Made by a program: the position numbers and the translations under genes
Shown: piece by piece, positions 1 to 13,200 of the stretch
Numbering within the stretch: the first letter of the stretch is position 1
Layout of the letters: every line of letters begins with the position of its first letter
Assembly (NCBI RefSeq): GCF_963924675.1
Contig: NC_089222.1
Location: 110,995,316-111,059,315, forward strand
Length of the DNA: 64,000 bases
Source of the DNA: Phocoena phocoena
Taxonomy: Eukaryota; Chordata; Mammalia; Artiodactyla; Phocoenidae
Reading direction: 5' to 3'
Notes under the pieces: model-generated
Database searches by the model: none
What the model saw: only the letters and a program-made list of their open reading frames with translations
What the model was told of the DNA's origin: nothing

Positions 1-3000
1 GTGGGAGATGTTGATAAAATGGGAAGCTATATATATGTGGGGGCAGGAGGCATATGGGAATTCTCTGTACCTTTCACTCAACTTTGCTGTGAACAAAAAT
101 CTTCTCAAAAGAAAAAATGTATATTCTATTAAACACACACACACAGTGTTGAAAGCCTGGATACCTAATTCTAGTTCTTGTTTTCCATAATTAGCTGTTT
201 GATTATATGTTGATCACAACAGATTTCTGTAGTTATTTTCTTATTGAAAAGTGAAATAATTAAGAAGGTCGCTAAGGTTCTTTCAATTCTAACATTTAGT
301 AATCTCTCTCTACTTCACTTCAATAAAAGCATTCAATTTTATGATAGTAATTTTCTGCTTTCATGAGCAGAATACATATTTTTATAATGCCATGTTCTGA
401 TATTGGGGTTATTCTGCCTTTCTCTAAAATCATTGAGTGTTCATGTTTACTTTATCCATTGGTACAAGTAGTCAGTGTCATTAATGCAAAATATATAATT
501 TAGGACTGTTTTCAATAACACTGCTGTTCAACCAGTGTAGAAAGACAGAGTAGCTGAAAAGGTGCAGACCAAATATTCCTCTTTACAGACAATTTTGGAC
601 ATACTTTTATGCAGAGTTCAAGCTCTGCTATCTCCAATGTTAAGATTAAATGAAGATGTAAGAATTCAGTAGGATTCATTGTGTGCCATTTCTGAAGGAA
701 CATAGTTGTCGTGAGCCACCATTTGAGTCAATAGTAATTAAGGCTCAAATTACCACCTTTCTAAATGGCATACTGGCTCTCCATGGAGAGTAACAATAGG
801 CTGTATAAATGTGGAGTCAATTTAACTTGTACTACATATCATGTGAATCATTCTCACTGTAAAAGGAATTTGTGTATAAATTAAGGTACGTTTAGTTCTT
901 TCTCCAGATCATAGATGGCTAAAGACTCCAAATGAGGTGTTCCTCCAAAGATTGGGAACTAGTAAGAAAATTTCACTCTGATCTTGAAGCTGGAAAGATT
1001 CAACATAAATTAATGAGAATAACCATCTGCAGAAGTGACCTATTCTAACAGATGGTTCCTAAATGTGAGAATGATTACACACGGGGGCTTCTCAAATCTC
1101 ATTAAAGAGACTCAGATAAAGCCAATATAAGATAAACTGTGACCTAATTAATTGTAACTTCTTCTATGTAACGTCAGCAGAATGCTAAGTCATGACTGAA
1201 ATCTGGGGGAAAAAATGGAGAGCCAAAAGACTAGAATCTGACACTGGCATCCATTCAGGCAATATTTCTTGAGTGTCTACTTATGGGCCAAGCATTTAGC
1301 AATATGTTGGCTCTTACTTAGAGAATAGTAATCACAACACTGAAGATAAATGTTTATATTTTCTTGGCAAATATGTCCTTTTTTATAAAGGGTTGGATTA
1401 AACTACCAGATTTTATTAATGCTACTAATTAAAATCCTCAAATTTCCTCCAATCAGATCTTTTAATAAATTTGCAAACTGTTTAACCAGTATAAATATTT
1501 TGTTTAACTGTTTTTTAAAGTCTCAGCATACTTAATTAAATTATCATTTTATTGAGAAAATACTAAGTAGAAGACATTTTGCATAAAGCTACGGAGAATG
1601 CAATAATTAATATGTCAATATCTTATTTGCTGCTTTAAAGGTATGTAATCATAGGGGAAATAAATCCATGAAGACATAGCTACAATATTAAGTAAAAGGA
1701 TATAGAAAAGAATTAATAATTCTTCATCTGTCATTTGGAAGCAGAGAGTAGAATAGGAGAAGCTTTCATGAAGGGGATAACATGAGCTGAATCTGTAAAG
1801 ATGTCAACGTCTCTTGAAAGGAGGAATGGCACGTAAAGTGGAGGGTATAATGTAGTTAACTCATAAAAGGAAAAAGGTGAAACTGGAAAAATTTCTGGAA
1901 TATAGCGGGTATGGAGAGGAGTAATCACAGATAAGTGTAGAAATATGTTCAGAATAAGGTCACTGTATATCACATGCCAAGATAAGTATATTAAACTTAC
2001 TTCTTTAGAATGCAGGAAGCTACTAAAATATTGAGTTAGCATGTAAATGGTGATCATGATTAAACATTTGAATGTCTCCATGCACAGTTATAAAACTGCT
2101 TTCTGACTTTTAAATTAATCTATTGTTATTTGGATGAATATACTAGCATATGAACATCCCTAGGTAGACTGATAAGAATCAATATCCAGATTAAAAAGTA
2201 CTGAGAACCAGACTCTGGTCCCATGATATAAATGTCTCATGAAGTCATAAGGTAACAAAACACTGCTGTAGATGTTTTTTTCTCACCCTCTTTCCTCTAG
2301 ACTATGATAAAGCCTAACTTTTAAAAGCTGAATTATCACTGAATTAAAAACTGAATTTAGTCAAACTATGATTCATTTAGTGAAATAATAATAAGTCTTT
2401 ATTAAAAGAAGAAAACTTTTTTCCTCCTCAAAACTACTTAGATAATTACATTGTTGTACATGTATCCTCCTTAGAATTTGAAATTTCATGTACTTTGAGA
2501 TTAGAACATTGTTTCAGCTATCTTCTTTTTAATGAAAAACACATCTTTTGAGGATAACTTTTAAAAATATATTTTAACTTGTACTTCAAGTCACAGATTA
2601 TAGTTTTAAAGTACTTTTCCATTTAAGTTTTCTTCAGTGAGGAATTTTTAACATCATTGACATTAATAATTTCTACATAGCTGCTTTTCTTTTCAATGTA
2701 TCCCTGAATTAGAGACCAAAATGTCAAGTTATGTGCTCCTAGAGTCCATTACTCAGAAGATCATCATAAACCCTGAAAATAGAAAGATAACCAATTTATT
2801 AACTTCAATGTAAATGGAATTTGTCTTCTGTTCTTTTAATTACTTGATTCAATAACTAAAACAAATTTCTGCTTAATCCACAGATTTTGATATAAAGTAA
2901 AACTGAGAAAATCATTTCATACTTATGTGTCACTTGGCTATACATTATATCATCAACAGTATATTTGTCTGGAAGCACTTTTCAATTTTTAATTTCCTAT

Positions 3001-3490
3001 TGAAAGATATTGGTGTATTATTCTTTTCTTCTAGATAAGTGGTGTCTAACACTATAGAGATTCCCATGGAAATAAGCAATAAGAAATAAAAATAGAAAAT
3101 TAAAAACCAAAAAGTACTTCCATACCACCAAAGAAATGGGAGAAATAGGATTCTCTCACAGGATCATGTAATATTAAGCTGCCAGAATGGTGCTAATGCT
3201 ATGATTTTTGTTAACTCTCATTCATGTCAGAGGTAGGATTAATTTAGAACTCATGTTCTCCAACAACACATTGCTAAACCTTGGGCTTGAGCCACAGGTG
3301 TGGGCTCAAATAGCTCTCTCCCATTTGATTTCAACCATGCAGCCCACCTCACCTCCACAACACTGAGGAGCAGTGGGGGTGGTATTAGGCATCTTTTACC
3401 CTATGTGTAGCCTATCATTGGCACCAAGTACAGTTACCCCACCCCTTCTGCAAGCTCTATGTCAAACATCAGGCAGTCAGACAAGAACAG
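1..3490. other. Non-coding stretch, no gene seen
   Basis: AT-rich sequence with no recognisable exon or RNA gene. A short stretch near 1250-1310 resembles the worn 3' end of a MIR/L2 element. The stretch near 1760-1900 faintly resembles the old repeat family annotated at 19.15-20.03 kb. The minus-strand frame at 1731-2081 (116 codons) has no recognisable domain and is probably chance. Confidence 0.55.
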
Positions 3491-3494
3491 TATT

Positions 3495-3957
3495 CTGGAT
3501 TGAATTGTGACTCCCTAAAACGTGTTGAAGTCCTAATGCCCGGTACCTGTGACTGTGACCTTATTTGGAAACAGGGGCTTTGTAGATGATCAAGTTAAGA
3601 TGAAGTCATTAGGATATGATAATATATGATATCATACAGTATGTCTGTATGTATGATAATACAGACATAATCCAATATGTCTGTATCCTTCCAAAAAGGA
3701 TAAATTTGGACATAGAGACTGAGAAACAGAGAAGATGTCATGGGGGGCTTTGAATTACAATGCCACAAGCCAAAGAACACCAAAGATTGCCAGCAAACCA
3801 CCAGGAACTAGGAGACAGGCATGGAACAGTTCCTCCCTCATAGTCATTGGAAGGAAGCAATCCTAGCCTCCAGAGAGGTGAGACAATAAATTTCCATTGC
3901 TTAATCCATATAGTTTGTAGTATTTTGTTATGGCAGCCCTATGAAACTAATACAAGT
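3495..3957 (+). mobile_element. Solo LTR, MaLR/MLT1-like
   Basis: The sequence follows the mammalian MaLR LTR pattern: a GTTGAAGTCCTAATGCC-like start, then GACCTTATTTGGAAACAGGG. Further on come GATTGCCAGCAAACCACC, GAGACAATAAATTTC (polyadenylation region), and GGCAGCCCTATGAAACTAATACA at the end. No internal retroviral sequence follows, so it is a solo LTR. It carries an unusual hairpin cluster at 3625-3686 that the family consensus, as I remember it, lacks. The subfamily is not certain. Confidence 0.7.
3625..3686. repeat. Inverted/direct repeat cluster inside the LTR
   Basis: TATGTCTGTAT occurs at 3640-3650 and again at 3676-3686, and its exact reverse complement ATACAGACATA lies between them at 3659-3669. 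Immediately upstream is the perfect palindrome TATGATATCATA (3625-3636). The first pair can form an 11-bp stem with an 8-nt loop. Only the last copy fits the expected LTR sequence, so the rest looks like a local templated insertion. Confidence 0.75.
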
Positions 3958-4588
3958 GACCACAACTATCTCCTCTGAGAGGATATAACACTGTTACTCC
4001 ACAGTACAAACCAGCCCTTCCAATCAATGTGGTCACTTCCTATGTCTTCTAGGATGGTCTTCTAGGACGTTCTTCCAGATAAGGGACAAACATTCTTATT
4101 GTCCCTTCTGATGGTAGCTTCAAAAGATGGGTGCATCAAAACTGGAACAGGTCCCAACCTGGAAATGCAGTGGTTATGGTCTAAAGACTTTCAGAGTGCT
4201 GTTTTTGGAAGATGTGTTATTCTATGTTAACACTATAAAATTCTAAACAGTCAGTTTAACATGACCAAAAACTGAATTATTGTTCACAATTTTCTGTGTA
4301 TTCTGGGTAGGACTGATTCGTGATTACCATCAACAAAGCACAGTAACAATCTTTAAGAGAGTCATCAGGAGCCAGCTTTCATGGGCAGCATGATAGATGA
4401 TCAACATAATGAGTAATGATGAAACCCTAGAATTATGTAAATATTAGGAAAATGTAGAGGCCAAAAAGTCTGTATAGTTTCAGTAAAGACAAATTCTGTA
4501 TTGAATATAGGGCCATGGAACAGTGAGTAATAGCAGAGTCTATTTTTCTTGTGATGAGAGATATAAAATTAGCCAGTGCTGTAGAAGA
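3958..4588. other. Non-coding spacer between two LTRs
   Basis: About 630 bases of unique-looking sequence separate two MaLR-type LTRs. They show no retroviral gag, pol or env reading frame, so the two LTRs are not an obvious provirus pair. The LTRs also differ too much from each other for that. No gene or RNA is seen. Confidence 0.5.
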
Positions 4589-4935
4589 ATACTTGTGTTC
4601 CTGCCTAATTCATAGATTGAAATCTAATCCCCAAGGTGATGATGTTTGGCAGTGGACTTTTGGGATGTGATTAGGTCATGAGGATGGAGTCCTTGTGAAT
4701 GGAATTAGTGCCCTTATTAGGAATCCAAGAGCTCTCCTTCCACCCTTCATTCATGTGAGGACACAGGGAGAATACAGCCATCTATAAACCAGGAAGTGAG
4801 CTCTTACCAGACACTGAATTACTGGTGCCTTGATCTTGGATTATCTAGCCTCGAGAACTATAAGAAATAAATGTTCATTGTTTAAGCTACCCAGTATATG
4901 GTACTTTCGTTAGAGCAACCCAAATGGACTAAAAT
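4589..4935 (+). mobile_element. Solo LTR, MaLR (MST/MLT1-like)
   Basis: Recognisable landmarks in order are CCCCAAGGTGATGATGTT, GGGATGTGATTAGGTCATGAGG and GGAATTAGTGCCCTTATTAG. These are followed by CATGTGAGGACACAGGGAGA, CCAGACACTGAATTACTGG, and an AGAAATAAA polyadenylation signal before the end near GGACTAAAATA. This is the MaLR LTR order. It is a different subfamily from the LTR about 0.6 kb upstream. No internal region is present. Confidence 0.75.
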
Positions 4936-7900
4936 AACCAGATATGACACATTTACAAGTAAAGAATGCAGAGGGATGATTCCTGGAACTGAATAAGAAG
5001 AGATGATACTAGATACTAATAAGAATATTCATGTCCACAGACTGGAGAATGAATGTGTGAGTACCTCTTTTATATCCATTATTCTAAATCTTCATTGATA
5101 AATCACTACTTTTTACAAGGGCTCACAGATTTTGCATCATGTTTTTTAACCAGCCTGTTTATATAGCAAAAGGGGTTAGAAGTGAGGGTTGGTAGTAAGC
5201 AATGGGTGGGGAGAGCATTTCTCCAGAAAGAGGACCAGGGTTTTATGTTACAAGACCAAGATAGATCACAAGAACCAGTGATCCTTTGAAAATTATTCCC
5301 AGATCTCCTTGGCTGCCCTCATATCCATTCCTTACCCTTCCCCTGATCTTCACTGAACTGCAAGGCACCTGACATGTGCCAGCTTAGTATTTCTAACTCT
5401 AGTGTCATTTGTTGGTTGCAAACTAGGATTTATCATTGGGAAACACTGGTGGAAAACTGGAGGATTGATGACAGAATTCAGGATATTGCTGTCACAGTTT
5501 CAGCCTTAGAAGGCTTTCTGGCCAAGGCTGTTGCTTCTCTGTGGTTTCAGCTCCCACTGGGTAAGTCCACTGTGTGCTTGTTCCACTGTCCCCAGGGCTC
5601 TAATGAGAATTCTATGAGACTTCTCCACTCAGCTTCTCTCTAGCTTAAGGGTAATAGTGTCTTGCTAAACAATAACCTGAAATGCAAATCTCTGGAGGAC
5701 CTCAAAGTGTTTCAGACACCAGCTATTGATTATGCAAATAACCAATGCCCTGAATAAATCTTACTATAAATATTTGTGACAATTGCCTTATTTACCTACA
5801 CCAGTAATATTTATCTACTTCAGCAGTGCCTTCATTTCCCATGTGGCACACCAACTGTGGCAAATCAAGTGCTGTTTCTGGATTTCTTTACAAGCTTTCT
5901 TTTAATTCTACCATTTCCCCACCCATGGTCCTGAGTATGGCATGAGCAGTACAAAAGTCCCACTTGAAGGTGGTATCCTCTGGAAAAATGTAAATGTAAA
6001 CAAGACCCAGGACAACACAAAAGGCTCTTGTAACCAGCCCCAGCTGCCCAGAATATGCAGCCTCCACATACACATGACAAGGCAGCTTTAACAGTCTCCT
6101 TTTCACTTGTACTAATGACGGTTGAAAACTGGTGGGAGAATTTCACCTCAGAGCTGATGTTTTCTGTCAGTTGGCTCTGTATTTTACTACCTTTCTTTTA
6201 GAGATGGGGCCTGAAGTGAATGAATATTGGTCTCCTTTTAAGAAAGACACCAGTAGCACTATTCTTTCTACCTAAGTGTGTTTGGGTCTTGGGATAAAAA
6301 AGGTTGATTGGTGACTCCCATCAAAGGCACTCCTGTCTGTATGTCATAGGCAGTTAAAATGGTGAGGCACTTAAGTTCATAGGGGAAGATTCCTTGGTTG
6401 GCTTTAATGGGTTAGACCACTAATGATTGATGCATCTGCTATGGTGTAGATGGACATCCTACACTTAGAGTAGTACACTGCCAAGGTTTACTCCAAACAA
6501 AGTATTAGGCCAGTCAGAAAAAAAATGGCAATACACTGGCTAGTGTTTGGATGCTGTATAAATTGAAAAGGAAGTGTTTGTTGCAGGGGTAAATTTCCCT
6601 GCCATGGTTAGTTCTGGAGGGAGTTCTTCTCTGGCTACTGGAACCCTTATTATGCCAAAATAAAACAACAGAATTTTTTTTCTTCATTCATTTCCTGAGA
6701 CAGAAATATTTGCAAAACTACACACAATTTATGGGTGTGTCTTCCAGTCTATTTCTAAATAGTAGAAAAATACAGCTTTTCTCTGTAAATATAAGAAAAA
6801 ATCAAGGAGAAATGATAAAATTCATTAATTCTAAGTTTAGAAAGAGAATCAAATAGGAACAAATACCTCTTATACTATCAGGAAAACACTTCTGAAATTT
6901 TCTAATTCACATTCCAAATAATATTTCCTCTCTGAAACAAGAAAAGCCAGCTATAAAGGATGATAAAATAACACTGTGGTGAGCAATTACTTTTCACTCT
7001 CCCTCTCCTATCCTTTATTGTAGGGACAGTGGCTAAAATGGATGGTCAATTGCTCCAGCTTTGAAAGCATTTTGTACTTTTCAGTGCCAAACTGTGTTAG
7101 TTATTTTCTGTTGTGCTGCTCAAAGATGAAACATTCTGTACCTGTGCAGGCTTTGTTTGGTTTCTTGTTTTGTGTTGTTTTGTTTTGGTTTTGTTTCAGG
7201 GTCAAATGATGGTGGTGGGACAGATCCTTCCAAAATTAATGTGTTTTCACAGCACATTGTGTTGCTGCTTGTAGCACCCCAGGGTTTCACAGCCTTCTTC
7301 TTTCATATTCAGTGGTTTAATGATACAGTTTTGCAGTTCTGTATATCACAGTTCTTTAATTCAGCAATTGAAGTCACTCATAAATAATGATTGGCATAGG
7401 ATGGAGAATGTCTGTTCAATATTAAAATGATCTCAACTTCAGATCTCTGAAAATTGCTGATGATATGGCTGTCTTGACCAAAATCTGAAGTTTTATTTTT
7501 CAAACATAGTTTCTATGAACAATCTGGTTGTGAAGACAATATTCTTTTCTTTATAAATCAGTACATATATGAGATATTTTTCTGTGTCAACAGTCAGTGG
7601 CTATAAGGTGTATTTTACCTTTAAGAACTTCAGGGAGTAGTTATTCTGTCTTGTCTTTGTTCTCTACAAGAAAACTGTGTTCAAACTGAAGTCCCAGTAA
7701 TGAAAGGGTTTTTTTATGTTTCAGAGAGGCCATTTTCAGGAGGCATCACAAAGGTAAACCGTTCTTAAGTCATTGAATCCTGTAAGAAACTAACCCTAGA
7801 ACCTGAGATGGACATTCTTATGCTCAGCTTCTCAATGATTTTTTTCTGGCTGCTTATTAGAATTCAACTAATCTATCAGCAAGTACCCATCGAGCTCCAA

Positions 7901-8301
7901 CAAACGCAAAACTAGGCTCAGTAATGTAGAGAATATAAAGGAAATGTCAGCTTTAATTCTAGCTCTTAAGTAGTCTATGAGAGTTCTCTTAACTGACTTC
8001 CTCACTCTTTTATCACTTCTTTAGACAAAATTGTTTCATAGATGGCGAAGACTACATGTTTGGAAGTATCAACGTTTCTCGCCTAATTCTGGAAACTCTG
8101 AAGTTTCAGTTTCAGGCAGGTACTGATAACTAAATTTACATGAGTTCTTAATTTTTAGAGTTGATGAGTGGTTTGCAGAATATGTCTAAATACTGTCAAC
8201 TTTCTTGTCACAGTTTCTTGCCTTTAACCACTTTGTTACTACTACACAATGTAACCTAACAATTTAAAGTAATGAATCTCATCCCCATAACTGAGAATCA
8301 T
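4936..8301. other. Non-coding stretch with unnamed old repeats
   Basis: No exon or RNA gene is recognised. The stretch 5240-5870 reads like a diverged mammalian interspersed repeat, with an LTR-style GGTAATAGTG motif followed by CCCTGAATAAATC. The stretch 6300-6660 also has a repeat-like look. I cannot name either family with confidence. The 89-codon plus frame at 5374-5643 lies inside the first and has no recognisable domain. Confidence 0.45.
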
Positions 8302-8318
8302 AAAAGACTGTGTTTTCT

Positions 8319-8531
8319 GGGCTTCCCTGGTGGCGCAGTGGTTGAGAGTCCGCCTGCCGATGCAAGGGACATGGGTTCGTGCCCCAGACCTGGAAGATCC
8401 CACATGCCGCGGAGCGGCTAGGCCCGTGAGCCATGGCCGCTGGGCCTCCGCGTCCGGAGCCTGTGCTCCGCAACAGGAGAGGCCACAACAGTGAGAGGCC
8501 CGCTTACCGCAAAAAAAAAAAAAAAAAAAAA
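8319..8531 (+). mobile_element. CHR-2-type cetacean SINE, full length
   Basis: This is a tRNA-derived SINE, dependent on L1-type enzymes for copying. The body starts GGGCTTCCCTGGTGGCGCAG and ends in a run of about 24 A. Internal RNA polymerase III promoter boxes are visible: A-box TGGCGCAGTGG and B-box-like GGTTCGTGCCC. The target-site duplication AAAAGACTGTGTTTTC (8302-8317) recurs at 8532-8547 with one mismatch. The opening motif is typical of the CHR family of whales, hippos and ruminants. The long 60-100 codon frames across such copies are artefacts of their GC-rich body. Confidence 0.95.
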
Positions 8532-8869
8532 AAAAGACTGTGATTTCCAGTTGCTTAAAGAAGAATACGGGTGTATAAATTGGTGGAATCTCTATTTATC
8601 ATAAGAACAAGCATTAAAAGTAATTGATACATTTTGTTATAAAATGTACATCATTCAGAGAATTTAGATTTTTATCTCTACTTTGACACAGATTGTAAGG
8701 AGTTCTGGAGTTTCCCATTTATATCTGTACCCTCAGTTAGGTGGAAGACATGCCAGCAGATATATTGGTTAAATAAATTATGATATATAGTTGATGGAAT
8801 ATCTCTGTAGCAATTATTTAGAATGTGCCGGATGCTGACTGATGACATAATATCATGTACATGTTTATG

Positions 8870-9328
8870 GTAGGCAGAATAATTACCCCTCAAACTTGTC
8901 TATATCCTAATCCCTGGAACCTGTGAATACGTTACCTTACACGGCAAAGGGGACTTTGCATATGATCTTGAGATAGGAAGATAATTCTGAATTATTCATG
9001 TGGGCCCAATGTAATCACTAGGGCTTTTACAAGAGCAAGAAGGATGCAGGAGAGTCAGAGAAGATGTGACAATTAAGCAGATCTTGCTTAATGAGTGATT
9101 CAGCCATTAGCCAAGGAACCTGAGCAGCCTCCAGAAGCTGGAAAAGGAAGGAATAGATTCTTCCCTAGAATCTCCAGAAGGAACTCAGTGGTACTAAGAC
9201 TATGATTTTAGTCCCATATGACCCATTTTTAGACTTCTGAACTCCAAGTTATAAGATAATATTTGTGTTGCTGTAAGCCACTAAGTTAGTGGTAATTTGT
9301 TACAGCAACAACAGAAAATTAATACATT
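8870..9328 (+). mobile_element. Solo LTR, MaLR/MLT1-like
   Basis: The MLT1-type order is clear: ATGGTAGGCAGAATAAT at the 5' end, CCTAATCCCTGGAACCTGTG, GTTACCTTACACGGCAAAG, GTGGGCCCAATGTAATCAC and GCAGCCTCCAGAAGCTGG. The end carries AAGCCACTAAGTTAGTGG and GGTAATTTGTTACAGCAACA. It is complete enough to be a solo LTR and shows no internal viral sequence. Confidence 0.8.
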
Positions 9329-9489
9329 TTTTGAGTTTAAAAAATCATATTAGAAATTTTAGTTCAAGTTAGCAGAAGGAGCAACCTTATCTGCCCTCTA
9401 GTTCCCCCTAAATCTTATTGTCATGAAGTACAAAACGTTAAAATCTGTAATAGTGACGAGTATGGTGTTCATAGCAGAGATGGGTCATT

Positions 9490-9580
9490 AACATGCAAAC
9501 ACAATTAAAAATATTTCTGACAGGTTGAAAATCAAGACATACAAAATGAGAAATTAATCAGAATAGAAGCAGCTGCAATC
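9490..9580 (+). repeat. Diverged direct repeat, copy A
   Basis: Starts AACATGCAAACACAATTAAA and is alignable over about 90 bases with 10111-10200, sharing blocks such as TATTTCTGACAG, GAGAAAT and AATAGAA. The family is not recognised. It could be two pieces of one old transposon or a local duplication. Confidence 0.65.
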
Positions 9581-10110
9581 TTGCACAAAAAAACAAGGTA
9601 AAGTAGAGATGGGAGGTAATATTTTTTTAAAGCCTAGACTTTGGGACAGGTTAAGTTTTGACAGTGGGAATGAGTAGTGGGGCAGAAAATGGGTTAATTG
9701 AAAGGCTTTCTGTGGTAAAATTTGCTGGGTCGTTTGGCCTGACTCATCCTCCATCCCCCACCCAATTCAGCTTATATAGGGTTTTAGCACCTGGCGTTTT
9801 TCCCAAGGAAAATACTGGAGCTCTGTTTATAGAAATTGCATGGCTGGGGAAAAATGAAGTTTTCTAAGATGAAGTTAGGACTTCAAAGTTATTTCATCTC
9901 ATTTGAGATTTGCAGAGGAGGGGTAGGAGCAACAGTGGGTCTGCTTCTGGTTTCCACATACGGTTACCAAAGCTTGCCTGCAAGTCCCACAGCTCTCCCC
10001 AATATCTTTAACTGCCCGTCAGACTTATAATCAAGGAAACAGGGCTTTGGAGAAACTAAGTTTCAATACATAATGACAGAGGAAACCAAAGACACCTACA
10101 TACAGTGATC

Positions 10111-10200
10111 AACATGCAAATGCTATTAAAGTATTTCTGACAGATTAAATAACAAGGCATACATATTGAGAAATGTATCCAAATAGAAAAAGCTGTGATC
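10111..10200 (+). repeat. Diverged direct repeat, copy B
   Basis: Starts AACATGCAAATGCTATTAAA and matches copy A 621 bases upstream in the same orientation, at roughly three quarters identity by eye. Sequence between the copies is not obviously duplicated. Confidence 0.65.
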
Positions 10201-13200
10201 CAAACTAACTCTTTATTCTTAAATATTAACAGAAAGCCAAAGTCACCAGATCTTTGAGAAAACAGCACTTTGGATAAGGAGAAAGCTGTAGAAATGTTTA
10301 CACATTTTAAGTTTGTATCCTCGGAGTTGTTTGATAAGTTATTGAGGTCATAAAATACACACAAGAAAAGTTTCCTGTAAAAATTGCAGAGAATGCAAAA
10401 GAAATTTGCAAATTTAAAAAATATAATTTGAATAAGTAAACGCAGTCTTGTTGGAGTAATGGCAAAGAGGAAAAGAGTGTGGAATAAAAAAAACAGTCAA
10501 AAAAACAGAGGATTGATTGGGAAGATAACATTCAACTAACAAAATAAATGAAAAGAAAAACTTAAAATGAGCAAATTATGCCCCCAAATATTGAAATAAT
10601 TTTCCACATTGAACAGGACCACTAAGTTCCTGGAGAGTCAAATATCAGAAAATCAAAAGAGAACCAAGATCAACAGCAAACAAAATAAAGAGAAGATTCC
10701 AACTGGTATCAAATATTTCTGTAGTTCACTTACAGGAAACTTTAAAGTGATAAATTATAAACATTGTTGGAAGTAGCTTTTAGTAATATTTAAATAAGTT
10801 CAATAGTTTTCTAAGCAATTGTTATTAATATAATGCAGCTAAATACCTCTTCCTAACACTTGGCCCTGTTTCTCTTCATTTCTCCACAATCTGCCTCAGC
10901 TGCAATCTGGTTCCCAATCAGGATGTTTCCTCTTGTTTATCATCAGGCTCTGTCCCTCTGGACTTGGCATTCACCTGGGTATACTCAGCAGGTTCCTCAT
11001 TACCCTCATGGACTCTGGCTCAGTTTGACACTGACCTTCCCCACAGTGAGTCACTTCTGAGAGCTCACGGCCTCTCATATCCTGGCAGCCCAATACCCAA
11101 CCAGAAAATCCTCTATGTTGAGGAGAATGGGAAAGTCTTATGGTTTTTGCTTGAAATGGCCAAATTCATTTTAATCCATCAGGGGGCTGTGACAATTTTT
11201 GTTGGGGAGCAGTTTCATATTCTTCTTGTTGCTTTGATTTTAGTTTATTCCCTCAGTCATTGAAATGACATACACTTTTTTCTTGTAGTATTTCTGTCAA
11301 TGTTCTTTCAGTCATCCAGAGTTTGCTCACTGTAAAATATGTTTTTGAGCCATCTGCAGCTACGATTCACAGCCCATTTATGTCCAGATCAGCCAAACAC
11401 ATTTCAGGAGACATAAGTTGAATGGTGATAGATTCAGAAGTGACACTAATGGAAACGCTCAAAACACAAGATTTGTTGCCTGTCACACTGCCAAAAATTA
11501 CAGCCATATTGAAAATTAGATATGCATGCGGCACGAGTCCTCAAAATCTGAAGAAGTTTCTCATCCTAAGATGGTTTCTAAGAAAATGCTACATGATTTA
11601 AAAATGCAATCATTCATGAACACAGACAAGAAAGTGATGTGACAACTAGTGAGTGCATGTTACATGTTACCACAGCAGTCACTTCTTACTGTAGGAATGA
11701 GGTGATAGAGACCTTCCCAAGAAGAGTTCCTGAATGGCCCTAAAGCCTAAAATCAATGTTTACCCATGTTTTTAATAGCACTTTGCTTTCAACATTGACT
11801 GAGTTTATTGAAAACTCCCACTGGCCGCTTTAAGTATCAAGTTAAATTGAAAGTTCCCAGTGGTGCTACTGAAACCTACAACTATCCGGCACCCCTGGTT
11901 TTTCAAAGAGCCAATGACCCTGACTATCATTGGTTGCTTAAACCCTTGGCAAGCAGCCACAGGATTTCTGAAATTAGCTGCTTTTCTGGCCTGTTTTCAT
12001 TGAATTAAAAAAAAAAAAGCTTTATAGAAAGTAATTACAAAGTCTTTCCATTAATTCTAGTAATTAAATGTGACTACACCTATTATTAGCTTCTGTTCTT
12101 TTCTGCATTACTAAGGGAGGCAAAGGGAGCTTGACATAAAAGTTTATCCTTAGCTGGACATGAATTATTTAAATCAAATAAATGGACATATTACAAATGT
12201 ATTCTGTTTGAATAACTTGGAAAATTGAGAATTTTTGCTTTGAGTGGAAAGAGACACTAATTTCATAATAAAAGTAAAATGTGACCAGGTCAAAGAACAC
12301 TAAAATGACCAAATTCCATTTCCTCATTCAAGTATTTTTCAAAGAAAAACTAGTATATAGGATAGCAGGAATTCAGAGACCAGTAGAAGTGGATTCTCTT
12401 TCCTAAACTGCCTATACCTTAATTTGGAAAATGGCATTCTGGAGAAAAAAAGTGTGTGTTCCCTTTGCTCTCTCCATATGATGTTTATGGCGTGTTGACT
12501 AATGCCCATGTACTTAAGAACATCCTCCAGCTATTACCAGTTTAGCATATGAAGAATGACCAAAAACAAGATTCAGAAGACCTCTTTATATGGCCATTTT
12601 ATGATAGTTGTATATTAAATTAATATCTAGAAAGTAGTTGTTTCTTCCAATGACATCCATAAGTAAGTCCAGTGTGGAGAAGCATGAGCAATTTATTTAA
12701 TATTTTAATGATTATTTATTATTTATCCCCTCTTGTCTTTAAAGTATTTAAAATTAGAGGGTTTATCATGATATTCTCTGAGGGAGACAGTAGAATATTA
12801 ATTATTGCCGTGGACACGTGTTTGTTTTCTCCTAAGCAGTCATTGTTACTGCATACTCTTTATCGTTGTCCCTAGTTTCTAAGTGCTATTCCAGGGAGGT
12901 TGACCAAACTCCCATCTAGGGAAGTAAGCATGAATCCTTGACTATACCAATCATTACAATTCATCCCCTCGTCACAGTATTTGCTTTAGCTATGAGAATG
13001 TGTTTAAGTTGGCCCAATCAAAGTGGAGCATAAAAGCTCTGCTCACAATTCTGACATATACACTCTCTCCAATCAGGATGATACACCAGAAAGATGCACA
13101 TTTTGTTATAAAATGGATGCAGCCTTAGGATGAACTTATGTATGGAAATAGCAGAGTCTTGGAAAACAATGAAGGATCAAGATGGAGCCACATTAAGGCC

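Noticed and set aside
3495..4935. Two LTRs as the ends of one provirus
   Set aside because: They belong to different MaLR subfamilies, and the spacer has no retroviral coding sequence.
5374..5643. 89-codon plus frame as an exon
   Set aside because: It lies in sequence that looks like a diverged interspersed repeat and has no recognisable domain or conserved splice context.
8319..8531. A tRNA gene
   Set aside because: The polymerase III boxes belong to a SINE with diverged tRNA-like head, poly(A) tail and target duplications; no cloverleaf tRNA is intact.
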